A stretch of 64,000 nucleotides of DNA from Actinomycetes bacterium (GCA_023392635.1 JAEVYS010000120.1:86778-150777), one strand, 5' to 3'. Shown: positions 44,826 to 53,030, counted from the first letter of the stretch. The notes: a model not told the origin generated them from the sequence alone. Numbers and translations are program-made.

Positions 44826-46219
44826 GTTCCTCCTCCGCCCCCCTGCTCTCGCGGGACGCCGGCCACGGCCGACCCGCCGCGCCGGTGCGCATCGTCCACC
44901 TGGGCGTGGGCAACTTCTTCCGGGCCCACCAGGCCTGGTACACCGAGCACGCCCCGGACGCAGCCGAGTGGGGCATCGCCGCCTTCACCGGACGCTCCGC
45001 GGCGATGGCTGACGCCCTGCGGCCCCAGGGTGGGCTCTACACCCTCATCACTCGCGGCCCGGAAGGCGACGCGTACGAGGTGGTCTCCAGCCTGACCGCC
45101 GTCCACGCCGCGGGCGAACATGACGCCTTCCTCGACTACCTCCGCTCCCCCGCGCTGGCGATCGTCACGCTGACGGTCACCGAGGCCGGCTACCTGCGTG
45201 GCCCCGACGGCCACCTGGACCTGGCCGACCCGGGGGTCGTCGCCGATCTGGCCGCCCTGACGAAGGACCCGGAATCCCCGGTCACCACGACCCCGGGGCG
45301 CATCGTGGCCGGCCTGCACGCGCGGCGCGCGGCCGGCGCCGGCCCGCTCGCCGTCCTGTCGTGCGACAACCTGTCCGGCAACGGCGAGGTCCTCGCGCGG
45401 GTGGTGGGCGACCTGGCCTCGGCCGTCGACCCGTCCCTGGCGCAGTGGATCGCTTCCCACGTCTCCTTCGGCACCACCATGGTCGACCGGATCACGCCGG
45501 CCACGACCGATGAGCACCGGGCCGGCGTGCTGTCGGCCACCGGTCTGCGCGACGCGGCTCCCGTCCCCACCGAGCCGTTCAGCGAGTGGGTCATCCAGGG
45601 CTCGTTCCCCAACGGCCGCCCGGCCTGGGAGGCCGCCGGCGCACGGATCGTCGACGACGTGGCGCCCTTCGAGCGCCGCAAGCTCGCGCTCCTCAACGGC
45701 TCGCACTCCCTGCTGGCGTACGCGGCGACCATCCTCGGTCACGAGACGGTCGCGGACGCGATCGCCGACCCGCGTTGCCAGGCGTGGGTGGAGCAGTGGT
45801 GGGACGAGGCCTGCGCACACATCCCCCTCCCCCCCGAGGACCTGGCCGCCTACCGCGGGGCCCTCCTCGAGCGTTACCGCAACCCCAACATCCGGCACGC
45901 TCTGGCACAGATCGCCGCCGACGGCTCCCTGAAGATCGGTGTCCGGATCCTTCCCACGCTGCAGGCGGAGCTCGCCGGAGGGAGGGTCGCCGAGGGCGCC
46001 TGTCGTGCCATCGCGGCCTGGGTGCTGCACCTTCGCGGGACCGGCGCACCGGTCAAGGACGTGAACGCCGGCGAGGTCATGGCCTTCGCCGAGGGCTCCC
46101 TGCCAGACTCCGTCGACTCCGTGCTGGGCTTCCTCGGCGCCGACCTCGCCGCCGATCCCCGCGTCCGCGAGGCTGTCCTCGACCACGCGCGCGCCCTCCA
46201 GGCCCTGGCCGTCGCCTGA
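44822..46219 (+). CDS. Mannitol dehydrogenase family protein, probable fructuronate reductase
   Basis: 465 residues. VRIVHLGVGNFFRAHQAWYTE (Rossmann), TVTEAGYL, SCDNLSGNG, FERRKLALLNGSHSLLAY (catalytic Lys and Asn/His) and the C-terminal helical domain place it in the polyol/mannonate oxidoreductase family. After uxaC the natural role is fructuronate to mannonate (UxuB), although mannitol or arabitol activity cannot be excluded from sequence. No mannonate dehydratase (UxuA) gene follows, which is central to the pathway proposal. Confidence 0.88.
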   Translation: MSSSSAPLLSRDAGHGRPAAPVRIVHLGVGNFFRAHQAWYTEHAPDAAEWGIAAFTGRSAAMADALRPQGGLYTLITRGPEGDAYEVVSSLTAVHAAGEHDAFLDYLRSPALAIVTLTVTEAGYLRGPDGHLDLADPGVVADLAALTKDPESPVTTTPGRIVAGLHARRAAGAGPLAVLSCDNLSGNGEVLARVVGDLASAVDPSLAQWIASHVSFGTTMVDRITPATTDEHRAGVLSATGLRDAAPVPTEPFSEWVIQGSFPNGRPAWEAAGARIVDDVAPFERRKLALLNGSHSLLAYAATILGHETVADAIADPRCQAWVEQWWDEACAHIPLPPEDLAAYRGALLERYRNPNIRHALAQIAADGSLKIGVRILPTLQAELAGGRVAEGACRAIAAWVLHLRGTGAPVKDVNAGEVMAFAEGSLPDSVDSVLGFLGADLAADPRVREAVLDHARALQALAVA

Positions 46220-46451
46220 ACCACGCAGACCGCCCGAGGTCGTCCCTGCGAACTGAGGGATCCTCCGGCCCACCCCGGGCTCGGCTTCTGCTCGCGCGCC
46301 CGACCGTGGATCACCACTGGCCACCAGTTCGCGCTGCGCGGCGTCATGAGGTGCCCCGCCAGGCTGGATCCGCCGGTACGACCACCACCGGTCCCGCTCA
46401 GCAATCGGAAGGGCCGCGCCCGTCAGGTCACAACCTGGCTGGACGTCACGC
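46220..46451. other. Intergenic region, no feature seen
   Basis: 232 bases between the convergent ends of the reductase gene and the GH3 gene. I see no open frame with a ribosome site, no strong hairpin and no repeat, only a weak ACTGG/CCAGT inversion. Confidence 0.5.
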
Positions 46452-48173
46452 CTAGAGCCGCGCCTGCCACTTGTCGGCCCAGACCAGGTCGTTGGGGGTG
46501 CCCTTGAACGGGGACCGGCCCTCCAGCTTGTCGACGACCTGGCGGATGCTTTCCGGATTGGCGTGGTAGGCGTTGACCAGGCACTTCACCATGGTCGCGT
46601 CGTGGAGATGGGTGGTGAAGTTGAACGACACCATGAAGGTCGGCACTTCCCAGACGTACCAGGGGCACTCGTTGCTCATGGCCGTCTTCCACTGGATGCG
46701 GTAGTTGTTCTGGGCGCCGTAGCCGATCACCTCGGCGACGATCAGTGCCGCGTCGACCTGCGCACGGTAGGCGAGGGTGGGTCCCTTCACCCGCGATGTG
46801 CCGTCGTTGAGCGTCACCTCGTAGCCGCGAGCCTCCAGTTCGGCGGTGAGTGCCGCGACGGTGTCGCCACCGCCCCCCATGATGCCGTCCTGCTCCCCGG
46901 AGAGGTAGTAGAGCCGGATCCGCCGGTGGCTCGCCGGGTTGAGCGGCAACTGCTGGAGCGTGTTCTTCACCAGCGTGATGCCCCGGTCCGCCGCGTCGGC
47001 GCGCAGCGCCAGGTGCTCCTCGCATCCGACGACCGCGAGGTCCGCCGGCTCTCTGAGCAGGGTGCCCTCTGCCTTGCGGACGTGCAGGTTGAGCTTGGCC
47101 TTCAACCCGAGGACGCGGCGGTTGGCGTCGTCGAGCCGCTCCCGCGAGATGACGCCGTTCTCCACGCCAGCCTTCATGAAGGCGAAGTCCTCCGCCAGGT
47201 CGTTGAAGAACAGGAACAGGTCACAGCCGGCCGCGATCGCCGCCGGCACGTAGTCCTCGCGGCGCATCGCCGACGTCATGCCGAGCATGTGGGACGCGTC
47301 GGTGATCACCGCGCCGTTGAAGCCGAGCCGGGTCTTGAGCAGCCCGTGAATGAGCTCGGGAGCGAGAGTGGCAGGCAGGATGTCCGCGTCGGCCAGCGAC
47401 GGGTCGAGCAACTGGGAGTAGTGCGGCAGCGCGATGTGGCCGGCCATCACCATCTCGACGCCGTTGTCGATGTGCGCGCGGTACACCCGTCCGAACGAGT
47501 CGTCCCACTCCTGCGGCTCCAGCTCGTTGACCCCGAGCACCAGGTGCTGGTCGCGCTCTTCGCTCCCGTCGCCGGGGAAGTGCTTGATGCAGGTCAGGAT
47601 GCCGGACTCGCGCTGGCCCTCGACGAACGGGACGGTGTAGCGGATCACGTCGTCGGCAGTCGTCCCGTACGCGCGGGTGTTCACGATCGTGTTGCGCCAG
47701 TTCAGCAGGATGTCGACGCACGGGTCGAAGTTGAGGTTGGCCCCGATGGCCCTCATCTCGCGTCCCGACACCAACCCGGCGTTGTACGCGACCTCGGTCG
47801 AGCCGGACGCCTCCGTCTGGGCGCCGGACGCGATGTACGTGCCGTCCGACATGGCGCCGTTGCCGCCGGAGTCGCAGTTGGCCGCAACCAGGAGGGGGAT
47901 CTTCGAGGCGGCCTGGAGCCGGTTCACCAGCTCCTGGACCTTGTCCGACGAGCCGCCGTGGTAGCGGGCGGCGCCGATGTGGAACTTGCCGATGATCTCC
48001 TCCGCCGTGTCGTTGCCCCCGGAGAAGGTGTCGCGGCCGAAGTGGAAGAGGTTGGTGAAGAGCTGGCCGACCTGCTCGTCCAGCGTCATGGACGCCAGGG
48101 TCTCCTCGACCCAGGCGATCTGGCTGTCATCGAGGTGGTACGGCGCTGCGGTCAGGTCGACGAGGACGGGCAC
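46452..48173 (-). CDS. Glycoside hydrolase family 3 protein (N-acetylhexosaminidase-like)
   Basis: 573 residues. The GH3 barrel has the KHFPGDG motif (Lys197, His198) with a downstream His, and the likely nucleophile Asp292 in AVITDASHMLGM. A second alpha/beta domain follows (from about residue 385). NagZ-type family members release GlcNAc or other sugars. No signal peptide, so it acts in the cytoplasm on imported glycosides. GTG 48173 with AGGAG upstream; it follows the HAD gene by 22 bases as the second gene of an operon. Confidence 0.85.
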   Translation of the reverse strand: MPVLVDLTAAPYHLDDSQIAWVEETLASMTLDEQVGQLFTNLFHFGRDTFSGGNDTAEEIIGKFHIGAARYHGGSSDKVQELVNRLQAASKIPLLVAANCDSGGNGAMSDGTYIASGAQTEASGSTEVAYNAGLVSGREMRAIGANLNFDPCVDILLNWRNTIVNTRAYGTTADDVIRYTVPFVEGQRESGILTCIKHFPGDGSEERDQHLVLGVNELEPQEWDDSFGRVYRAHIDNGVEMVMAGHIALPHYSQLLDPSLADADILPATLAPELIHGLLKTRLGFNGAVITDASHMLGMTSAMRREDYVPAAIAAGCDLFLFFNDLAEDFAFMKAGVENGVISRERLDDANRRVLGLKAKLNLHVRKAEGTLLREPADLAVVGCEEHLALRADAADRGITLVKNTLQQLPLNPASHRRIRLYYLSGEQDGIMGGGGDTVAALTAELEARGYEVTLNDGTSRVKGPTLAYRAQVDAALIVAEVIGYGAQNNYRIQWKTAMSNECPWYVWEVPTFMVSFNFTTHLHDATMVKCLVNAYHANPESIRQVVDKLEGRSPFKGTPNDLVWADKWQARL

Positions 48174-48195
48174 GGTTGTTCTCCTGGGTCTGGTT

Positions 48196-49167
48196 CTACT
48201 TCACGGTGGGCATGGTGATGGCTCTGGTGCCTGACACGGTCTCCCAGGGCACGACCGCGGGCAGGCCCGCGGTGAACTCGGCGATGAGCGAGTCCTGGTA
48301 CGCGCCGGCGAACTTCCCGGCCAGGAACCGGGGCAGCGCCTCGGCGGTGAAGCGCCGCCAGGACTCCTTCTCGTGGCCGGGCAGGATCGGGAAGTACAGG
48401 CAGCCGACCCTCGCGGCGGCGTCCCGGTCGCCGGGGGCGTCCCCGATCAGCAGGATGTGGTCGGCCGGGTACTTGCCGGCCGCGGCGTACTGGACGTGCT
48501 CGGCCTTGCTGCCCATCTCCTGACCGGCGATGACGCGCATGTACTGCGCCAGGCCGTGCTCGGACCATTCCCGCGTCAGCGCCTCCACCGGGGTGGCTGA
48601 CACCGTCATCTCGTCCACGTCCGGGTACATCGCCTGCATGGCCTCGAGGACGCCGGGGAAGGGCCCGCAACCGTGCACCGTCTCGGCGATGGCCGCGTTG
48701 ACGGCGTCGCTCCAGGCGATCATCCGGTCGGCGACCGGCGACGGGTTGGCGGATGCCCAGGCGCGGACGCCGAGATCGGACAGCGGGAACGACGACTCGA
48801 TGAAGTCGGTGAGTTCCGGGTAGTCGGGGACGGTGACGCCCCGCTCGGCGACCTCGGCACGATCGCGCAGCAGGTCGAGCACCTGGCGCAGCGCCAGCCA
48901 GCGGTTCAGGCCACGGGTGACCGAACCGAGGTTCACGAAGATCGCCGTCTCGCGAGCGAGGGTGGAGATCGGCTGCAACCCCCAGTGCCGGATGGTGGCC
49001 GGGGTGAAGCACTCCTGATGCTTGATGTCCATCGCGTCCATGGCGCAGCCGTCGGAATCGATGCCGACGAAGAAGCGCCGGGAAGGGACGAACTCGACGA
49101 GGGGCCGGGCCGCCTCCGGGAGCGGTGGCACCGTCGGACGGTCGACCACCGGGGCTTCGTTGCTCAC
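48196..49167 (-). CDS. HAD-superfamily hydrolase
   Basis: 323 residues with all four HAD motifs: DSDG (GIDSDGCAMD), a Thr/Ser in MTVSATPVEAL, Lys in GSKAEHVQ, and LIGDAPGDRDAA. It probably removes phosphate from a sugar phosphate. The cap is large (about residues 60-190). A strong AGGAGGA lies before GTG 49167. It heads the operon with the GH3 gene, read from the divergent promoter that holds the palindrome at 49225-49238. Confidence 0.85.
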   Translation of the reverse strand: MSNEAPVVDRPTVPPLPEAARPLVEFVPSRRFFVGIDSDGCAMDAMDIKHQECFTPATIRHWGLQPISTLARETAIFVNLGSVTRGLNRWLALRQVLDLLRDRAEVAERGVTVPDYPELTDFIESSFPLSDLGVRAWASANPSPVADRMIAWSDAVNAAIAETVHGCGPFPGVLEAMQAMYPDVDEMTVSATPVEALTREWSEHGLAQYMRVIAGQEMGSKAEHVQYAAAGKYPADHILLIGDAPGDRDAAARVGCLYFPILPGHEKESWRRFTAEALPRFLAGKFAGAYQDSLIAEFTAGLPAVVPWETVSGTRAITMPTVK

Positions 49168-49224
49168 GTCTCCTCCTGCTGCAGAACGGGTACTTCCCCA
49201 GTACATCCGGCGGGGTCGGAGAGC

Positions 49225-49238
49225 AGCAACGAGTTGCC
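49225..49238. promoter_or_regulatory. Candidate LacI-family operator, best copy
   Basis: AGCAACGAGTTGCC contains the perfect 12-base palindrome GCAACGAGTTGC. It lies between the divergent HAD/GH3 operon and the FMN reductase gene, 42 bases upstream of the latter, and shares CAACGAGTTGCC with the site near gnd/lacI. Confidence 0.6.
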
Positions 49239-49279
49239 AGACCTTGCCGGTCCGAACCGAGATGCAGAGGCGGCCAGAC

Positions 49280-49855
49280 ATGCAGACGTACAAGGTGGGC
49301 TATTTCGTGGGCAGCCTGTCCTCCACGTCGATCAACCGGATCCTCGCCGGCGCCTTGATCAGGCTGGCGCCCGAGGACCTGGAGTTCGTCGAGATCCCCA
49401 TCGGGAACCTGCCCCTGTACAGCCCCGACTTCGATGCCGACTACCCGCCGGAGGGCCGGGCCCTGAAGGAGGTCATCGCCTCGATGGACGCCGTGCTCTT
49501 CGTCAGTCCCGAGTACAACCGGTCGATCCCCGGAGCACTGAAGAACGCCATCGACTGGGCGTCACGGCCGTGGGGACAGAACTCGTTCGACCACATCCCG
49601 GCCGCCGTCATCGGCGCCTCTCCGGGCCAGATCGGCACGGCGCTCGCCCAGCAGTCCCTCAGGGCCGTCCTCTCCTTCTGCAACGCACGGCAGATGACCG
49701 CGCCCGAGGCCTACATCAAGTACTCCCCGGAGGTGTTCAGCCCCGAGGGCGAGGTCCTCGACGCAGGGATGCGCGACTTCCTGACCACCTTCATCAACGA
49801 GTTCCGTGACCACACCGCACGGGTGCTGACCGTGCTCCCCCGCTCCACACCGTAG
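49280..49855 (+). CDS. NADPH-dependent FMN reductase (NADPH:quinone-type flavodoxin fold)
   Basis: 191 residues. GSLSSTSINRILAGAL binds the FMN phosphate, and SPEYNRSIPGALKNAIDWASRP is the classic YNxSxPGxLKNxIDW motif. It reduces FMN, quinones or other electron acceptors. ATG 49280 is used; an in-frame ATG at 49262 is also possible. Divergent from the HAD/GH3 operon, it may share its control. Confidence 0.9.
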   Translation: MQTYKVGYFVGSLSSTSINRILAGALIRLAPEDLEFVEIPIGNLPLYSPDFDADYPPEGRALKEVIASMDAVLFVSPEYNRSIPGALKNAIDWASRPWGQNSFDHIPAAVIGASPGQIGTALAQQSLRAVLSFCNARQMTAPEAYIKYSPEVFSPEGEVLDAGMRDFLTTFINEFRDHTARVLTVLPRSTP

Positions 49856-49864
49856 GCTCATCCC

Positions 49865-50107
49865 ATGGCGATCGGACGGGACGAGTTGGTACGCATCCTG
49901 GCCGAGGCCGACCCCGTGGGGTTGATCGCAGACGGCGGGCCCGAAGACGCGTACGCGACCGAGGCCGACGCCATCCTCGGACTCAAGGGCGTCCCCCAAC
50001 TGACCGAGATCACCGGCGTCTTCGCGGTCAGCTTCAGCGAACCAGGCGCCTGCAGCCGCGAGACCGCCCGCTGGATCGCCGAGCAGATGGCGCTGCGCGC
50101 GGGCTGA
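49865..50107 (+). CDS. Hypothetical protein, 80 aa
   Basis: An acidic, soluble 80-residue protein: MAIGRDELVRILAEADPVGLI, then EDAYATEADAILGLKGVP and a C-terminal helix SRETARWIAEQMALRAG. It looks like a single small alpha/beta domain. I do not recognise the family. TAGGCT ends six bases before the ATG and overlaps the FMN reductase stop, a leaderless pattern that supports the start. Confidence 0.6.
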   Translation: MAIGRDELVRILAEADPVGLIADGGPEDAYATEADAILGLKGVPQLTEITGVFAVSFSEPGACSRETARWIAEQMALRAG

Positions 50108-50112
50108 GCCGG

Positions 50113-50847
50113 TCAGACCGCCCGGACGTCCGCGAGCCGCCGCACCGCGTACTCGTCGCCCCAGCAGACCGCGGCCTCCCAGGCCGCCGACGCCTGACCG
50201 GCACGATCGAGCTCGTCCGGTCCGAGGTCGGCAGCGTTACCGGGGAGCACGAGGTCGAGGGCAGGGACATCGACGTGCGCCTCGTCCCAGTCGAGCAGCG
50301 CCACACCGGACGGGGTCATGCGGACGTTACCCGGATTGGCCGGGTTGCCGTGCACGACGCTCGTCGAACGCCCGCCCAGGCGCGCCCAGGCGGCGCGGCA
50401 CCGTGCGACGCCCTCCGCCGGCATCCTGGTGAGGTCGATCCGGGTCCCGGCATCGACGGCCAGCAGGTCGACCGACGAGCGCCAGCCGGGGCGCTGCGGC
50501 CACCCCTGCGTCCGTCGGTGCAGCTCCGCCAGAGTGCTGGCCACCCGCCGCCAGTCGTCGGGCGTCGCGGGCGGTACCCCCTCGATGAAGGTCATCACCA
50601 CCAGGCCGTCGGCGAAGAGCCGGCCGTCGGTGGTGGGGATCGGCACGGGCACCGCCAGGCCGGCCCGGTCGAGGTGGGCGAGCAGTCGCGTCTCCCACGC
50701 GAGGTCGGCGTCCCCGCGTGATCCCAGCCGGCCGACGGCGAGCCGTCCGTCCACCCGGACGCTCCAGACGTCGTTCGCTGTCCCCCCGGTCAGCGGCTCG
50801 AGGCGAACAGCTTCCCGACCCCAGCGCCCGAGTGCCTCCCAGCCCAT
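50113..50847 (-). CDS. Aminoglycoside phosphotransferase-family (APH/choline kinase-like) protein
   Basis: 244 residues, kinase-like fold. The catalytic loop is VVHGNPANPGNV (Asp of the usual HGDxxxxN is replaced by Asn) and the metal motif LLDWDEAHVD is intact. The N-lobe has LTGGTANDVW as a glycine loop. Loss of the catalytic Asp suggests weak or altered activity, so resistance to aminoglycosides should not be assumed. ATG 50847 or the GTG three codons upstream. Confidence 0.75.
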   Translation of the reverse strand: MGWEALGRWGREAVRLEPLTGGTANDVWSVRVDGRLAVGRLGSRGDADLAWETRLLAHLDRAGLAVPVPIPTTDGRLFADGLVVMTFIEGVPPATPDDWRRVASTLAELHRRTQGWPQRPGWRSSVDLLAVDAGTRIDLTRMPAEGVARCRAAWARLGGRSTSVVHGNPANPGNVRMTPSGVALLDWDEAHVDVPALDLVLPGNAADLGPDELDRAGQASAAWEAAVCWGDEYAVRRLADVRAV

Positions 50848-50886
50848 TCCCGTCACTCTACGAGACCGGCCTGCGCGTCTGGCGCA

Positions 50887-50969
50887 CCGGGGACGGTTCC
50901 TCTTGCGTCTGACGCACCGGGGACGGTTCCTTTTGCGTCGTCCAGTGACGCAAGAGGAACCGTCCCCGG
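50887..50969. repeat. Direct plus inverted 23-base repeat cluster
   Basis: A 23-base unit (starting CCGGGGACGGTTCC and ending TTGCGTC) occurs at 50887-50909 and 50917-50939 in direct order, with one mismatch. It occurs again as the reverse complement at 50947-50969, a perfect match to copy 1. Copy 2 and the inverted copy form a 23-base stem with a 7-base loop. It lies upstream of the APH-like gene and of the CoA-disulfide reductase gene. It resembles a small dispersed palindromic repeat rather than an IS end. Confidence 0.8.
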
Positions 50970-51073
50970 CTCGGTGGTGGCGCCCGATCACCATCCTTCG
51001 GTCCTGGCGTTGAAGGCTCTACCTCCGGGGTGGCCTTGCGCCGCCTGTGGCGCAGCCACTCGACTCGCCGTTG

Positions 51074-51089
51074 ATACCCCCTGGGGTAT
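51074..51089. promoter_or_regulatory. CsoR/CstR-type operator at the CoA-disulfide reductase promoter
   Basis: ATACCCCCTGGGGTAT is a perfect G-tract palindrome of the kind bound by CsoR-family repressors (copper CsoR, persulfide CstR). It touches the -10 hexamer TATGCT (51089-51094), so binding would block transcription. Confidence 0.75.
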
Positions 51090-51100
51090 ATGCTTACGGC

Positions 51101-52723
51101 ATGAAGACAGTGATTGTCGGAGGGGTCGCAGGCGGGATGTCCGCAGCGACGAGGCTTCGGCGCCTGGACGAGGCGGCGGAGATCGTCGTCCTCGAGCGCT
51201 CCGGACATGTGTCGTTCGCCAACTGTGGCCTGCCGTACTACGTCGGCCGTGCGATCACCGATCGCAACGCGCTGCTCCTGCAGACACCGTCCAGCCTGGG
51301 TGCCCGCTTCGGTATCGACGTCCGCGTCGATACCGAAGCCCTCGCGATCGACCGCCGCGCCAAGATCGTCCGGGTCCGCGACCGGTGCACCGGCGAGGAG
51401 TACGACGAGTCGTATGACGCCCTGGTCCTCGCCCCTGGCGCGGCGCCCTTCGTGCCGCCCATCCCCGGAGCGGAACGCGCACTCACCCTGCGCAATGTCG
51501 CCGACACCGATGCGATGGCCGCGGCGGTCGAGGCGGCCCTCGCCCAGCCCGCGCCGACCGCGGTCATCATGGGCGGCGGCTTCATCGGGGTCGAGCTGGC
51601 CGAGAACCTCACCGGGCGAGGGGTCAGGGTCACGATCGTCGAGCTCGCCGACCAGTTGCTGGCTCCCCTGGACGTGGAAATGGCCGCACTCGTGGAGAAG
51701 CACCTGCGCAGGCACGGCGTCGAGATCCTCACCGGTGCATCCGTCACCGAAATCTGGTCGGACAGCGTCGGGCTCTCCACCGGCGGCCGGCTGCCGGCAA
51801 CTCTGGTGGTCGCGGCGATCGGCGTCCGTCCTGAGACCGGCCTCGCCCAGGCGGCCGGCCTGGAACTCGGTGAGCGCGGCGGAATCCTCGTGGACGAGCA
51901 CCAGCGAACCTCCGACCCGGCGATCTACGCGGTCGGGGACGCAGTGGTGAAGCGCGATGCCCTCACCGGCGGGCAGGCGCTCGTGCCGCTGGCCGGACCG
52001 GCCAACCGGCACGGTCGGCTCGCCGCCGACGCGATCGCCGGGCGCCCCGTGGCGGCGGCACCGGTTCTCGGCACTGCGATCGTCGGCGCGTTCGGGATGG
52101 TCGCCGCCGCGACCGGCTGGACGGAGAAGCGGGCGGTGGCCGCGGGGCGATCGGTTCGCGTGATCCACACCCATCCGGCCAACCACGCCGGCTACTATCC
52201 CGGCGCCGAGAGCATGAGCCTCAAGCTCGTCGTGGACGCGGATACCGACACGATCCTCGGCGCCCAGGGCGTCGGTGGGGCCGGCGTGGACAAGCGCATC
52301 GATGTCATCGCGACGGCGATGCGGGCGGGCCTCACCGCCTCGGACCTCGGCGACCTCGAGCTGTCCTACGCGCCGCAGTTCAGCTCCGCCAAGGATCCGG
52401 TGAACATGCTCGGTTTCATCGCCGAGAACCTGCGCGACGGTCTCGTCGACACCATCCAGTGGCACGAGGTCGAGGCCGAGGTCGACAAGGGCGTCCAGTT
52501 GATCGACGTGCGGACGCCGGCGGAGTTCGCGCGTGGCACGGTCGACGGCGCCACCAATATCCCGGTCGACGAACTCCGGGCCCGCATCGATGAGGTGGCC
52601 GAAGAGGTGATCGTGCACTGCCAGGTGGGCCTCAGGGGCTATCTCGCCGCGCGTACCCTGGCGCAGCACGGCCGTCGCGTGCGTAACCTCGACGGCGGCT
52701 ACCGGACCTGGGCGCGGATCTGA
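51101..52723 (+). CDS. CoA-disulfide reductase with C-terminal rhodanese domain
   Basis: 540 residues. FAD motif IVGGVAGGMSAATRLR, redox Cys42 in FANCGLPYYVG, NAD motif IMGGGFIGVELAE, and a dimer domain ending near residue 445. A rhodanese domain follows (LIDVRTPAEFARG, catalytic Cys in HCQVGLRGY). Such fusions reduce CoA disulfide or persulfide and handle sulfane sulfur. The operator upstream fits persulfide control by a CstR-like repressor. Leaderless: TATGCT ends six bases before the ATG. A strong terminator follows at 52741. Confidence 0.92.
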   Translation: MKTVIVGGVAGGMSAATRLRRLDEAAEIVVLERSGHVSFANCGLPYYVGRAITDRNALLLQTPSSLGARFGIDVRVDTEALAIDRRAKIVRVRDRCTGEEYDESYDALVLAPGAAPFVPPIPGAERALTLRNVADTDAMAAAVEAALAQPAPTAVIMGGGFIGVELAENLTGRGVRVTIVELADQLLAPLDVEMAALVEKHLRRHGVEILTGASVTEIWSDSVGLSTGGRLPATLVVAAIGVRPETGLAQAAGLELGERGGILVDEHQRTSDPAIYAVGDAVVKRDALTGGQALVPLAGPANRHGRLAADAIAGRPVAAAPVLGTAIVGAFGMVAAATGWTEKRAVAAGRSVRVIHTHPANHAGYYPGAESMSLKLVVDADTDTILGAQGVGGAGVDKRIDVIATAMRAGLTASDLGDLELSYAPQFSSAKDPVNMLGFIAENLRDGLVDTIQWHEVEAEVDKGVQLIDVRTPAEFARGTVDGATNIPVDELRARIDEVAEEVIVHCQVGLRGYLAARTLAQHGRRVRNLDGGYRTWARI

Positions 52724-52740
52724 GGCCGCAGCCGACGCGA

Positions 52741-52770
52741 GAAGGGCCGCCGGATCCCCGGCGGCCCTTC
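52741..52770. terminator. Bidirectional hairpin terminator
   Basis: A perfect 13-base stem (GAAGGGCCGCCGG) and 4-base loop, followed by TT on the plus strand, lie between the convergent ends of the CoA-disulfide reductase gene and the 58-residue protein gene. Confidence 0.85.
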
Positions 52771-52800
52771 TTCAGCTGCTCGCGACGGCGACCGGCGGCT

Positions 52801-52977
52801 TCACCGACCGAAGATCTTGAACAGCCCGGACCCTGCCGTCACCCTCGCCGTGGGAGCCGAGCCATGGCCGTCGCACCACTGGCCGGCGGGGACCCGCGCC
52901 ATGACCTGTGCAACGTGCTGGCCGCACCCGCTCCAGGTCGTCTTGCCGCACACCCGGCACGTAACAGCGCTACACAT
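52801..52977 (-). CDS. Small Cys-rich protein, 58 aa, with CsoR/CstR-type operator
   Basis: Too short for a usual gene list but well supported. ATG at 52977 is preceded by GAAGGAG nine bases upstream, and a terminator follows the stop. It begins MCSAVTCRVCGKTTWSGCGQ and ends SGLFKIFGR. Cysteines 2, 7, 10, 18 and 35 plus His21 suggest a metal- or sulfur-binding knuckle (CxxCGKTTWxGCGxH). Similar short proteins occur in many actinobacteria without known function. A perfect G-tract palindrome at 53031-53046 lies 53 bases upstream, matching that of the convergent CoA-disulfide reductase gene, so both probably answer the same repressor. Confidence 0.75.
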   Translation of the reverse strand: MCSAVTCRVCGKTTWSGCGQHVAQVMARVPAGQWCDGHGSAPTARVTAGSGLFKIFGR

Positions 52978-53030
52978 TCGATGGACTCCTTCTCGTCAGG
53001 GTTGTACTTCTCTTCACGGTTGTCCCGAGC

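Noticed and set aside
50887..50969. CRISPR array
   Set aside because: Only two direct copies with an eight-base gap and one inverted copy; no regular spacers and no cas genes.
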